NCBI GenBank assembly: GCA_946616365.1
Contig: CAMOIX010000011.1
Location: 1-64,000 of the forward strand
Source: AC2028 sp002373595
Lineage (GTDB): Bacteria; Bacillota; Clostridia; Lachnospirales; Lachnospiraceae
DNA: 64,000 nucleotides
Direction of reading: 5' to 3'
Part shown: positions 17,257-25,670 of the stretch, piece by piece
Layout: each line of letters opens with the position of its first letter
Position numbering within the stretch: the first letter of the stretch is position 1
Notes under the pieces: generated by a model
What the model saw: only the letters and a program-made list of their open reading frames with translations
The model's database searches: none
What the model was told of the DNA's origin: nothing
Position numbers and translations under genes: made by a program

Positions 17257-18579
17257 ATGGCAAAGGTTGTAAAATTCGGCGGAAGTTCACTGGCAAGCGC
17301 CGAGCAGTTCAAGAAGGTCGGCAAGATAATCCGCTCGGATAAGGAGAGAAGATTTGTGGTTCCTTCTGCTCCCGGCAAGCGCAATTCAAAGGATACCAAA
17401 GTAACGGATATGCTCTATTCCTGCTATGATCTTGCAGAACAGGGAAAGGATTACAGCAAGGCACTTTCCGCTATCAAGGCAAGATATGATGAGATCATCG
17501 GAGGACTCGGCCTTAAGAAGGGACTCCTTGATGATGAGTTCGACAAGATCGATCATGCTTTTTCGGATAAGGCAGGCAGCGATTATGCGGCTTCCAGAGG
17601 AGAGTTCCTTAACGGAAAGATAATGGCGGAGTTTCTCGGATATGAGTTCATCGATGCTGCCGAGGTTATCTTTTTCACTGAGGACGGAGAGTTTGATGCC
17701 GAGTATACCAACGAGGTTCTTTCCGCCAGATTAAAAGGAATGCAGAATGCGGTAGTTCCCGGATTTTATGGCAGGATAAGAGACGGCAGGGTCAAGACGT
17801 TCTCGAGAGGAGGATCGGACATCACCGGTTCCATTGTTGCCAAAGCCATTCATGCTGAAGTCTATGAGAACTGGACCGATGTATCCGGATTCCTTGTAGC
17901 GGATCCCAGGATCATCAAGGATCCCGCCAAGATAGAGATCATCACATACAGAGAGCTCAGAGAGCTTTCATATATGGGCGCGAGTGTTCTTCATGAGGAT
18001 GCTATATTCCCTGTTCGTCAGGAGGGTATTCCCATCAATATCCGCAATACCAATATCCCTGAGGATTCCGGTACATGGATAGTAGGAAGCACCTGCCAGA
18101 GATCAAAGTATATCATCACCGGTATCGCAGGAAAGAAGGGATTCTGCTCTGTCAATATCGAGAAGGATATGATGAACTCCGAGATCGGTTTCGGAAGAAA
18201 AGTGCTTCAGGCATTTGAGGAGAGCGAAATATCATTCGAGCATCTTCCCTCCGGTATTGATACCATGACGGTATTCGTTCATCAGGATGAGTTCGTCGAC
18301 AAGGAGCAGAAAGTCGTATCCGCTATTCACAGACTTGCCAATCCCGATACGATAGAGATCGAGGCTGACCTTGCACTTATCGCTGTCGTAGGACGCGGAA
18401 TGAGAGCAACGAGAGGAACCGCGGGCAGGATCTTCTCCGCACTTGCACATGCACATATAAATGTCAGAATGATAGACCAGGGATCTTCCGAGATCAACAT
18501 CATCATAGGTGTATCAAATTCTGATTTTGAAAAAGCTATCAAAGCGATCTATGACATTTTTGTTGAAACAAGTGTCTGA
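17257..18579 (+). CDS. lysC: Aspartate kinase
   Basis: First step of the aspartate pathway: phosphorylation of aspartate to aspartyl-phosphate. At 440 residues it has the length of monofunctional aspartokinases. It has KFGGSSLAS (Lys6) at the N-terminus, the catalytic FSRGGSDITGS segment at about 185-195 and two C-terminal ACT domains (about 300-440, including GFCSVNIEKDMMN and INVRMIDQGSSEINIIIGVS) that bind the amino acid effector. The ribosome site GGGAGGG lies about ten bases before the ATG inside the end of hom, so the pair is co-translated. Confidence 0.96.
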   Translation: MAKVVKFGGSSLASAEQFKKVGKIIRSDKERRFVVPSAPGKRNSKDTKVTDMLYSCYDLAEQGKDYSKALSAIKARYDEIIGGLGLKKGLLDDEFDKIDHAFSDKAGSDYAASRGEFLNGKIMAEFLGYEFIDAAEVIFFTEDGEFDAEYTNEVLSARLKGMQNAVVPGFYGRIRDGRVKTFSRGGSDITGSIVAKAIHAEVYENWTDVSGFLVADPRIIKDPAKIEIITYRELRELSYMGASVLHEDAIFPVRQEGIPINIRNTNIPEDSGTWIVGSTCQRSKYIITGIAGKKGFCSVNIEKDMMNSEIGFGRKVLQAFEESEISFEHLPSGIDTMTVFVHQDEFVDKEQKVVSAIHRLANPDTIEIEADLALIAVVGRGMRATRGTAGRIFSALAHAHINVRMIDQGSSEINIIIGVSNSDFEKAIKAIYDIFVETSV

Positions 18580-18593
18580 TCGGAAGGAAAAGA

Positions 18594-19970
18594 GTGACAG
18601 TTATGGCCGAAGAAGCAAAGAAGGATCGTGTGGCTGACGAAGCAGCCAGACGTGAAGCGAGACATAAGAGAAGGATCAAAGCGCAGGTAACTGCTTACAT
18701 TATCCTTGTCCTTATAGTAGCCGCACTTGCGGGAATAGGTGTCGGACTGGTAAAAGCCCTCGGCAGCGTCGGAAAGGGAGAAGAGAAAGTAGTAGAGAAT
18801 ACCCCCGCTCCCGAAGAGAACGTTATCGACAATATCATAGGACAGGAAGAGGAGATCAAGGAGCCCGTTATCGAGGAACCTCAGGGGCCTACGGAAGAGG
18901 AACTTCGTGAGCAGATGCTTAACGAAGTGGTGACGGCAGCAGTTGATGCGATGTCTCTGGAAGATAAGGTTGCAGGTCTTTTCTTTGTTTCGCCGGAGAA
19001 GGTTACCAATGTCTCCAAGGCAGTCAGAGCAGGTGAGATGACCAAGACCGCACTGCAGGCTAACCCTGTGGGAGGACTTGTCTACTCCGGAAATAATATA
19101 GAGTCCGAGACACAGCTTAAGGAAATGATAGAGACCACAAAGGGGATCGTTAACTATTCCACCTTTATCGCTTTTACCGAGACCGGTGACGGCGAAGGTA
19201 CTCTTACTTCCGCGAAGCTTATGGACAAGACCGATTCTGCTTTCGATATCGGTACATCCACTGACGGATCTCTCGGCAGACAGACCGGAGAATTGATCGG
19301 TGAGAAACTTGCCGAGTACGGAGCAAATGTTAACTTTGCGCCTGTCGCTGATATAGACGGAGCTACGGGAAATGTACTCGAGGGCAAGACCTTCGGAGCA
19401 AGTGCGGGTGTTGTCACTCCTGCGGTTTGCGGAGAGATAGAGGGTATGCTCTCCAAGGGAGTATCCCCTGTGGTTAAGTATTTCCCTGCACTCAGTTCGG
19501 CTGATGCAGATCCTGCTGCGGGCAGAGCAGTTTCTTCGGAGACTCTCGAGTCTCTCAGGGATACTCAGTTCCCCGTATATGTAGCGGCTATTGATTCAGG
19601 GGCAGGTATGATCCAGGTCAGCACATGTATCTTTGAAGATATGGATGAGGACGGATATCCTGCTACTCTTTCCAATAATGTTGTTACCGGCATACTCAGA
19701 AGTGAACTTGGATTTAACGGTATTGTTATTTCGGGTAATCTTTCCGACAAAGCTATCACGGAGTATTACACGGCAGATCAGGCAGCAGTGCTCGCTTTAA
19801 GGGCCGGCTGCGATATGCTCTATATGCCCGAGGATTATACCAAGGCTTATCAGGGAATCCTCGATGCAGTGTCGGAGGGAACCATATCCGAAGAGAGGAT
19901 CAATGATGCTCTCAAGAGGATCTACAGAGTAAAGTACGCTGACAGAGTGGGAGAACAGACCGAAAACTGA
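18594..19970 (+). CDS. Membrane-anchored GH3-like protein lacking catalytic residues
   Basis: A 458-residue protein with a basic N-terminus, a membrane anchor at about residues 32-52, an acidic Pro/Glu linker (70-105) and a barrel like the N-terminal domain of family 3 glycosidases (NagZ-type). The family's KHFPGHG...DSH acid/base motif has decayed to VKYFPALSSADADPAAG (from Lys295), and the nucleophile strand that normally reads V-S/T-D is ISGNLSDKAI, with Gly381 where the Asp should be. Both catalytic groups are therefore missing, although fold residues such as NFAPVADIDG and LGFNGIVI remain. It is probably a wall-facing binding or scaffold protein rather than an N-acetylglucosaminidase. 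The GTG start has AAGG six bases upstream; an ATG three codons later is possible. Confidence 0.7.
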   Translation: MTVMAEEAKKDRVADEAARREARHKRRIKAQVTAYIILVLIVAALAGIGVGLVKALGSVGKGEEKVVENTPAPEENVIDNIIGQEEEIKEPVIEEPQGPTEEELREQMLNEVVTAAVDAMSLEDKVAGLFFVSPEKVTNVSKAVRAGEMTKTALQANPVGGLVYSGNNIESETQLKEMIETTKGIVNYSTFIAFTETGDGEGTLTSAKLMDKTDSAFDIGTSTDGSLGRQTGELIGEKLAEYGANVNFAPVADIDGATGNVLEGKTFGASAGVVTPAVCGEIEGMLSKGVSPVVKYFPALSSADADPAAGRAVSSETLESLRDTQFPVYVAAIDSGAGMIQVSTCIFEDMDEDGYPATLSNNVVTGILRSELGFNGIVISGNLSDKAITEYYTADQAAVLALRAGCDMLYMPEDYTKAYQGILDAVSEGTISEERINDALKRIYRVKYADRVGEQTEN

Positions 19971-19978
19971 TTTAATGT

Positions 19979-21379
19979 ATGAAGATTAAGAGATATATCG
20001 GAGACAGGGCTTTTTACAAAATGGTCCTGGGTATAGCGGTACCGATAATGGTCCAGAACGGCGTGTCGAATCTCGTCAGCCTTCTGGACAATCTTATGAT
20101 TGGAAGAGTCGGTACAAATGCGCTCTCAGGAGTTGCGATAGCCAATCAGCTCATATTTGTATATTATCTTCTGATATTCGGCGCATCAGCCGGTGTCGGC
20201 ATCTTTACCGCGCAGTATCACGGATGCGGAGATATCACGGGAGAGAGATATACATTCAGATTCAAACTTGTCATCAATACGATATTGTCCGTTGCGAGTA
20301 TTTTTATATTTCTGTATAATGCTCCGTTTCTCATAGGACTCTTCCTCAAAGGAGAAGGTTCGCCTGCGGATGCTGCGGAAACTCTTGCCATAGGCATGTC
20401 GTATATGAAAGTGATGCTTATCGGATTGATCCCTATAGGCATTACCAATTCGTACGCAGGCACGCTTCGTGACACGGGACAGACCAAGGTTCCCATGATG
20501 TCATCCGTCATAGCGATATTTGTAAATCTCTTTGGAAATATGCTCCTTATCTACGGACTGCTTGGACTCCCCGCTCTCGGAGCTGTCGGAGCAGCTGTTG
20601 CGACCGTAATATCGAGATTTGTGGAGATGGGTGTTTTGATGATCTACACCGCACGGCACTCATCGGAGCACAGATTTATCATCGGAGCATTCAAAGATTT
20701 CAAGATTCCCCTGTATCTGTGCGGAAGATTTATTCTCAAGTCGCTTCCGCTTATGGCAAATGAGACTCTGTGGGCACTCGGGCAGACTGTAATGAATCAG
20801 AGTTATTCATACAGAAGTCTGGATGCGGTTGCCGCTCTTAATATAGAATCGACTATCTGGAATTTCCTCGGAGTCGCTTTCCTGGCTATGGGAGAGGCTG
20901 TCGGTATCATAGTCGGCCAAATACTCGGAAGCGGTGATATCGACAAGGCCAAAGATACTGCGGATAAGATGAGAGCATTTACAGTGGCATTGGGACTTTG
21001 CTTTGGATGCCTGATGCTGGCGGTGAGCGGAGTCTTCCCGCAGCTTTACCGAACTGCGGATCGGATCAGGGAGATGGCTTCGGTACTGATAATAATATGC
21101 GGCGTGATGATGCCTTTCTATGCATATACTCATGCTTCGTATTTTACTATCAGATCCGGCGGCAATACGCTGATCACTTTTGTATTTGACAGTTGTTTTG
21201 TATGGATACTTTCGGTGCCGTTTGCATTTTACTTAAGCAGGTATACATCGCTTGATGTTCCGCATATGCTTGCTGCGGTTCAGTCGCTCGAAGTTATAAA
21301 ATGCCTTATCGGCGGAGCAATGGTAAAGAGCGGTATATGGGCGCGAAATATCGTTAAGACCAAAGAACCTGCGGCATAG
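19979..21379 (+). CDS. MATE family multidrug/cation efflux transporter
   Basis: A 466-residue inner-membrane protein with twelve predicted helices in two similar halves. The N-terminus FYKMVLGIAVPIMVQNGVSNLV and the LIGRVGTNALSGVAIANQ-like stretch are typical of MATE transporters (DinF/NorM superfamily), which export drugs or organic cations using a Na+ or H+ gradient. Start: ATG at 19979, eight bases after the GH3-like stop and without a strong ribosome site, so translation may be coupled. A strong terminator follows. Substrate unknown. Confidence 0.92.
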   Translation: MKIKRYIGDRAFYKMVLGIAVPIMVQNGVSNLVSLLDNLMIGRVGTNALSGVAIANQLIFVYYLLIFGASAGVGIFTAQYHGCGDITGERYTFRFKLVINTILSVASIFIFLYNAPFLIGLFLKGEGSPADAAETLAIGMSYMKVMLIGLIPIGITNSYAGTLRDTGQTKVPMMSSVIAIFVNLFGNMLLIYGLLGLPALGAVGAAVATVISRFVEMGVLMIYTARHSSEHRFIIGAFKDFKIPLYLCGRFILKSLPLMANETLWALGQTVMNQSYSYRSLDAVAALNIESTIWNFLGVAFLAMGEAVGIIVGQILGSGDIDKAKDTADKMRAFTVALGLCFGCLMLAVSGVFPQLYRTADRIREMASVLIIICGVMMPFYAYTHASYFTIRSGGNTLITFVFDSCFVWILSVPFAFYLSRYTSLDVPHMLAAVQSLEVIKCLIGGAMVKSGIWARNIVKTKEPAA

Positions 21380-21422
21380 GAAGCAGCCGGGTATTTGATC
21401 AAAGATATGAGAGATCATAAAG

Positions 21423-21452
21423 CAGCAGTTCACCTGGAACTGCTGTTTTTTT
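21423..21452 (+). terminator. Rho-independent terminator after the MATE gene
   Basis: CAGCAGTTC, loop ACCTG, GAACTGCTG: a perfect 9-bp stem followed by seven T. Confidence 0.92.
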
Positions 21453-21476
21453 GTTTTTCAAAAAATAAATTATAAC

Positions 21477-21509
21477 CCTATTGACATAGTAGGTTGATAG
21501 TATTATACT
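21477..21509 (+). promoter_or_regulatory. malY promoter with inverted repeat over the -35
   Basis: Consensus TTGACA (21481-21486), a 17-base spacer and TATACT (21504-21509). The -35 sits inside CCTATTGACATAGTAGG, where CTAT-TGAC-ATAG is an inverted repeat. Boxes of this look before cysteine/methionine genes are often bound by Rrf2-family repressors (CymR/IscR); that link is inferred. Confidence 0.75.
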
Positions 21510-21539
21510 GATGAGCATAAACCGGATCGGAGAAATACT

Positions 21540-22721
21540 ATGAGTAGTGAGAAGAATCTTGAATTTGACGAATTGGTCGACAGAAAAAACACCGACAGTC
21601 TGAAGTTTGATTTTGCGGCAGAGAGGGGTAAGCCGACAGATGTCCTTCCTCTCTGGGTTGCAGATATGGATTTTAAGACATCGAGCGGGATAATAGAAGC
21701 TCTTATGAAGAGAGCCGGGCATGGTGTCTTCGGATATACGGAGAGTAAGGATGATTATTTTGAGAGTGTAAGCTCATGGCTTAAAGCTCATCATGATCTG
21801 GATGTACAGAAAGAATGGATGCTCAAGACTCCCGGAGTCGTATTCGGTCTGGCATGTGCGGTCAGAGCATATACGAATGAGGGAGATCATATCCTCATTC
21901 AGCAGCCGCTTTATTACCCGGTGATGGAAGTGATATCTGACAATAACAGAAAGATCACAAACAGTGAACTTGTTCTTAAGGATGGGCATTATGAGATAGA
22001 CTTTGAAGATTTTGAGAGAAAGATCATTGAAGATAATGTGAAACTCTTTATTCTCTGCAATCCTCACAATCCTGTGGGAAGAGTATGGACAAAGGATGAA
22101 CTGGCAAAGATAGCGGATATAGCCCTGCGCCATGAAGTGGTCATAGTAAGCGACGAGATACATGAAGATTTCGTTATGCCGGGACATAAGCATATACCGC
22201 TCATAAATGTGGATGAGAGGATAAAGAATGCCTGCGTGATATGCACCTCTCCGAGCAAGACATTCAATCTCGCGGGACTGCAGGCAGCCAACATCTTTAT
22301 CCCCAATGAGGAACTCAGAAAGAAATTCAAGAAACAGATCGATGTTACCGGTTACAGTCAGCTTGGAACTTTTGCGATAGAGTCCACGAAGGCAGCATAT
22401 GAAAAGGGTGAAGAGTGGCACAGCGCAGTTGTGAAATACATCGCTGACAATTACCTTTTTGCAAAAGAATACATCGAGAAACATATTCCAAAGATCAAGG
22501 TGATAGAGCCCGAAGGAACTTATCTTCTCTGGCTGGATCTCAGGGGTTACGGACTTGCGGCCAATGAGATCAGATCTCGTATCATAGATAAGGCGAAGCT
22601 CTGGCTCGATGACGGTATCATTTTCGGCAGGAGCGGAGCAGGTTTTCAGAGGATCAATCTCGCAACTCAGAGGCAGACGTTGGAGGAGGCTCTTTCGAGA
22701 CTCGGAAAGGCATTCGATTAA
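21540..22721 (+). CDS. patB: MalY/PatB family cystathionine beta-lyase (C-S lyase)
   Basis: PLP-dependent fold-type I enzyme, 393 residues, cytoplasmic. The start NLEFDELVDRKNTDSLKFD and the segment LPLWVADMDF are hallmarks of the MalY/PatB group, which cleaves C-S bonds in cystathionine, cysteine and related thioethers. PLP lysine 240 lies in TSPSKTFNLAGLQ, with NPHNPVGRVW and VSDEIHEDF before it. It is followed three bases later by a LysR-type regulator, a common pairing for sulfur amino acid genes. The family includes maltose-regulon MalY, but no maltose gene is nearby, so beta-lyase or aminotransferase activity is more likely. Confidence 0.92.
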   Translation: MSSEKNLEFDELVDRKNTDSLKFDFAAERGKPTDVLPLWVADMDFKTSSGIIEALMKRAGHGVFGYTESKDDYFESVSSWLKAHHDLDVQKEWMLKTPGVVFGLACAVRAYTNEGDHILIQQPLYYPVMEVISDNNRKITNSELVLKDGHYEIDFEDFERKIIEDNVKLFILCNPHNPVGRVWTKDELAKIADIALRHEVVIVSDEIHEDFVMPGHKHIPLINVDERIKNACVICTSPSKTFNLAGLQAANIFIPNEELRKKFKKQIDVTGYSQLGTFAIESTKAAYEKGEEWHSAVVKYIADNYLFAKEYIEKHIPKIKVIEPEGTYLLWLDLRGYGLAANEIRSRIIDKAKLWLDDGIIFGRSGAGFQRINLATQRQTLEEALSRLGKAFD

Positions 22722-22724
22722 AGT

Positions 22725-23633
22725 ATGAATATCAATCAGTTAAAGTATGTGATCACGATAGCAAATACTCCGTCGATAAGGGATGCGGCGACCAAGCTTT
22801 TTGTATCGCAGCCTGCACTTTCTTCGAGTATTCATGATCTTGAGGATGAGCTTGGGATACTTCTTTTTGAGAGATCAAACAAAGGAGTCAGACTTACGGA
22901 TGCCGGCAGGGAGTTCCTGATCTACGCGAAGAAGGTAGTCGGACAGTATGAGATACTTGAGGACAGGTATCTGGCGGGAGATAAGGAAAAAGAGAGATTC
23001 TCCGTATCGACGCAGCATTACAATTTTGCGATAACTTCGTTTGCAAATGTTCTCAAGAGATTTTCTCCGGAGAAGTTTGAATTCATGATCCATGAGACCA
23101 AGACCATGGATGTGCTCGAGCATGTTAAGGAGATGAGAAGTGAGGTCGGAGTAGTCTCGTACTCAGGCAGCAATTATACGCTTATCAAGAAACTTCTCAA
23201 GGAGTATCAGCTGGATTTTGTTCCTCTTATGAGACGTGAGACATATGCATATGTGTGGAAGGAGAGCAAACTTGCCAGGGAGAAGGTGATCTCGCTTGAG
23301 GATTTAAAGGATTACCCTTGTGTTTCATTCGATCAGGGAGATAATGATCATTTCTATCTGAACGAGGAAGCAATGGGAGATTATGATTTCCAAAAGATGA
23401 TCAGATCCGATGACAGAGCGACTACGATGGAACTTATCGCTCAGCTCGGAGGATATTCCATAGGATCGGGAATGCTTGCGGAGGAAAATGCGATACTACG
23501 GGGTCTCGTTTCTATCAAGCTCAAAGAGGAGGATCCGCTTATCATCGGATATATAACCAGAAAGGGAGGAACGCTCTCCAAGTATGGTCTGGCATATATC
23601 GACGAACTCACCACATACAAGGAACTCAAATAG
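22725..23633 (+). CDS. LysR-type transcriptional regulator
   Basis: A 302-residue regulator with an N-terminal winged helix-turn-helix (residues 1-60: MNINQLKYVITIAN...SIRDAATKLFVSQPALSSSIHDLEDELG) and a periplasmic-binding-protein-like effector domain (about 90-300). It is encoded three bases after patB with no separate ribosome site, so it is co-expressed with the lyase and may control it by feedback. The effector is unknown; a sulfur metabolite such as O-acetylserine would fit the neighbour. Confidence 0.92.
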   Translation: MNINQLKYVITIANTPSIRDAATKLFVSQPALSSSIHDLEDELGILLFERSNKGVRLTDAGREFLIYAKKVVGQYEILEDRYLAGDKEKERFSVSTQHYNFAITSFANVLKRFSPEKFEFMIHETKTMDVLEHVKEMRSEVGVVSYSGSNYTLIKKLLKEYQLDFVPLMRRETYAYVWKESKLAREKVISLEDLKDYPCVSFDQGDNDHFYLNEEAMGDYDFQKMIRSDDRATTMELIAQLGGYSIGSGMLAEENAILRGLVSIKLKEEDPLIIGYITRKGGTLSKYGLAYIDELTTYKELK

Positions 23634-23666
23634 CTTTTGTGAACTTAAGATTTTTAAAATTACCTG

Positions 23667-23695
23667 TTGACTTTTGTTCTGCTATCCTGTATATT
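23667..23695 (+). promoter_or_regulatory. tRNA-Gly promoter
   Basis: TTGACT (23667-23672), a 17-base spacer and TATATT (23690-23695). Transcription would start about 25 bases before the tRNA. Confidence 0.8.
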
Positions 23696-23726
23696 ATCTA
23701 CTGTCGTTTCGAACGAGATGACAGAT

Positions 23727-23799
23727 GCGATAGTAGCTTAGCTGGTAAAGCGCCACCTTGCCAAGGTGGAGACCGCGGGTTCGAATCCCGTCTATCGCT
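23727..23799 (+). tRNA. tRNA-Gly (anticodon GCC)
   Basis: A 73-nt cloverleaf: acceptor GCGATAG/CTATCGC, D-arm GCTTAGCTGGTAAAGC, anticodon stem CCACC/GGTGG with loop TTGCCAA (anticodon GCC at 23760-23762), T-arm GCGGG-TTCGAAT-CCCGT and discriminator T. The 3' CCA is not encoded and must be added after transcription. It has its own promoter and is followed directly by a palindromic terminator. Confidence 0.97.
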
Positions 23800-23800
23800 T

Positions 23801-23834
23801 AAAGAAAAGCCTGCATATATGCAGGCTTTTCTTT
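23801..23834. terminator. Bidirectional terminator: perfect 34-bp palindrome
   Basis: Two perfectly complementary 17-base arms (AAAGAAAAGCCTGCATA and its reverse complement) meet without a spacer. The GC core CCTGC is flanked by A tracts on the left and T tracts on the right, so the element can end both the tRNA transcript and the convergent PAP2 transcript. Confidence 0.9.
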
Positions 23835-23854
23835 TATCTTATTTTTTCTTATGT

Positions 23855-24502
23855 TCAGTTTTCTTCGGACTCTTTTCCGGACTCTTCTGATCTGCCGGCA
23901 CCGATGGCCAGACATTCGCCTCTTGCAAACCTGGCGAGAGGAGGGATCTTTTTGTCAAATACCACGATGAGCTTCTCATAGATGAACATCGACAGGAAAG
24001 CACAGCAGGTTCCGGTTATCATTCCTGCCAGGACGTCGCTGGGGTAGTGAACTCCGACATAGATCCTCGAGAAAGCGATCAGTATCGCCAGTATGAAAGC
24101 GGGTATTCCGAACTTCTTGGGCAGCTTTCTTAAGAATACGATCGAGCAGGCGAAGGAAGCACCCGCATGTCCCGAGGGGAATGAGAAATCGGGCTGGGGC
24201 TCGATGAGGAGCGTGAGTCCGCGTCCGCCTATCGTCTCGGGGAGATAGGGTCTGGGTCTTGCAACCAGGTTCTTGAGTATTGCGTTATTGATGATGACTG
24301 AGCATGCGAGAGCTCCGGCTGCCATGATCCCGATGGGACGGGTCTTCTTGAAAAATAAGAGAACAAATGTTATCAATATCCAGAACCAGCCTTTGTCGGC
24401 AAGAGACGTGATAATTTTCCAGACGGGTGTAAGGGCGTCATTCCTAAGGTTTTCCTGCACCCAAAGCAGTATATTTCCGTCAATCTGTGTTATGGCGTTC
24501 AT
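23855..24502 (-). CDS. PAP2-family membrane phosphatase
   Basis: A 215-residue integral membrane protein with about five helices and the complete acid-phosphatase signature on the outer face: K-x6-RP (Lys77, Arg84, Pro85), PSGH (109-112) and SR-x5-H-x3-D (Ser145, Arg146, His152, Asp156). Such proteins dephosphorylate lipid pyrophosphates or phosphatidates; undecaprenyl pyrophosphate recycling is the usual bacterial role. The divergently encoded GT2-GtrA protein also handles lipid-linked sugars, which supports this. The C-terminal tail is charged (ESGKESEEN). Start supported by GGAGG about ten bases upstream on the minus strand. Confidence 0.93.
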   Translation of the reverse strand: MNAITQIDGNILLWVQENLRNDALTPVWKIITSLADKGWFWILITFVLLFFKKTRPIGIMAAGALACSVIINNAILKNLVARPRPYLPETIGGRGLTLLIEPQPDFSFPSGHAGASFACSIVFLRKLPKKFGIPAFILAILIAFSRIYVGVHYPSDVLAGMITGTCCAFLSMFIYEKLIVVFDKKIPPLARFARGECLAIGAGRSEESGKESEEN

Positions 24503-24572
24503 TTGATATAGACCTCCGCTTGTGATATAATCCTGTGAGTGAAATTATAGCAAAATCGGAGATTAAACACAA
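24503..24572. promoter_or_regulatory. Face-to-face promoters of the PAP2 and GT2-GtrA genes
   Basis: Plus strand: TTGATA (24503-24508), a 17-base spacer and extended -10 TGATATAAT ending at 24531, serving the GT2 gene. Minus strand: TTGTGT (24572-24567), a 17-base spacer and TATAAT (24549-24544), serving the PAP2 gene. Predicted start sites fall at almost the same base (about 24537), so two polymerases could not occupy both promoters at once. Confidence 0.7.
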
Positions 24573-25670
24573 ATGTTTGACGATATCTCGGTGATAGTTC
24601 CGTCGCTGAATCCTGACGAAAAATTGGGGCAGGTGGCGGATGCACTCATAGAAGAAGGATATACGGATATCATACTCGTAAATGACGGCAGTGACGAGCT
24701 TCACAGCCCGGTATTTGACGAGATCAAAAACAAATACCCTGATAACATCACCGTTCTTACACATGAAGTGAACAAGGGTAAAGGCAGAGCGATGAAGACT
24801 GCCTTTGCTTACGTATGCGATAATCGCCCCGGGAGCAAGGGCGCGGTGACTGTTGACGGCGACAATCAGCACAGGGCAAAGGACGTTACTTCGTGCGTAA
24901 AGGCAATGCTCGAAAAGGATGCACTTATCTTGGGATGCAGGGATTTCTCTCTTCCGCAGGTTCCTTTTAAGAGCAGGAACGGCAACCGCATAACAAGAGC
25001 GGTTTTTAAGTTCGTGTGCGGCATCGATGTATCGGATACTCAGACGGGACTTCGCGCATTCCCCGGGTGGATGCTCCCCAGGATGATAGAGATAGACGGG
25101 GACCGTTATGAGTTTGAGACCAATATGCTCCTTGTTGCGGGCAAAGAAGGACTTCCCTACGGAGAGGTGCCCATAGAGACCGTATATATCGAGGATAATA
25201 AGTCGTCGCACTTCCATCCTTTCAGGGATTCGGCGAGGATATATTTCATAATCTTCAAGTTTGCGGCGAGCTCCATCATATCGTGCGTGCTCGATCTGGC
25301 AGTATTCCGCATAGCGCTTGCATTCATGCCTGAGGCATTTGCAGCGGCGAAGGGAACTACCATAGCAGGTATCATCGCACGTGTGATTTCGTCGGCAGCG
25401 AATTTTACGATCAACAAGAAAGCGGTATTTAAGTCCGATTCCAAAGTAGGAAGATCTCTTGTGAGATATTATATACTGGCGGTTTGCCAGCTTGGACTCT
25501 CCCTCGGAGCGGTGGGAGGACTCGTCACGCTTCTCGGAGTTACGAGCGACTGGCTCAAGACTCTCATCAAGATGGTGGTCGATGTGATCCTCTTTTTCGT
25601 AAGCTTCCGTATCCAGAGAGCATGGGTATTTGCAGGAGATAAAAAAGACATGAAAGGCAGCGGCAAATGA
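24573..25670 (+). CDS. GT2 glycosyltransferase fused to GtrA-like membrane domain
   Basis: A 365-residue bitopic enzyme. Residues 1-225 are a GT2 domain of the dolichyl-/polyprenyl-phosphate sugar transferase type (ISVIVPSLNPD, ILVNDGSD, NKGKGRAMKTAF, the metal-binding VDGDNQH and DTQTGLRAF). Residues 235-355 form a four-helix GtrA-like domain. Such fusions transfer a sugar to a polyprenyl phosphate and help move it across the membrane for cell-wall or exopolysaccharide glycosylation. The next gene starts inside its stop codon (ATGA), so it opens a tightly coupled run that includes a phosphodiester glycosidase. Confidence 0.92.
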   Translation: MFDDISVIVPSLNPDEKLGQVADALIEEGYTDIILVNDGSDELHSPVFDEIKNKYPDNITVLTHEVNKGKGRAMKTAFAYVCDNRPGSKGAVTVDGDNQHRAKDVTSCVKAMLEKDALILGCRDFSLPQVPFKSRNGNRITRAVFKFVCGIDVSDTQTGLRAFPGWMLPRMIEIDGDRYEFETNMLLVAGKEGLPYGEVPIETVYIEDNKSSHFHPFRDSARIYFIIFKFAASSIISCVLDLAVFRIALAFMPEAFAAAKGTTIAGIIARVISSAANFTINKKAVFKSDSKVGRSLVRYYILAVCQLGLSLGAVGGLVTLLGVTSDWLKTLIKMVVDVILFFVSFRIQRAWVFAGDKKDMKGSGK

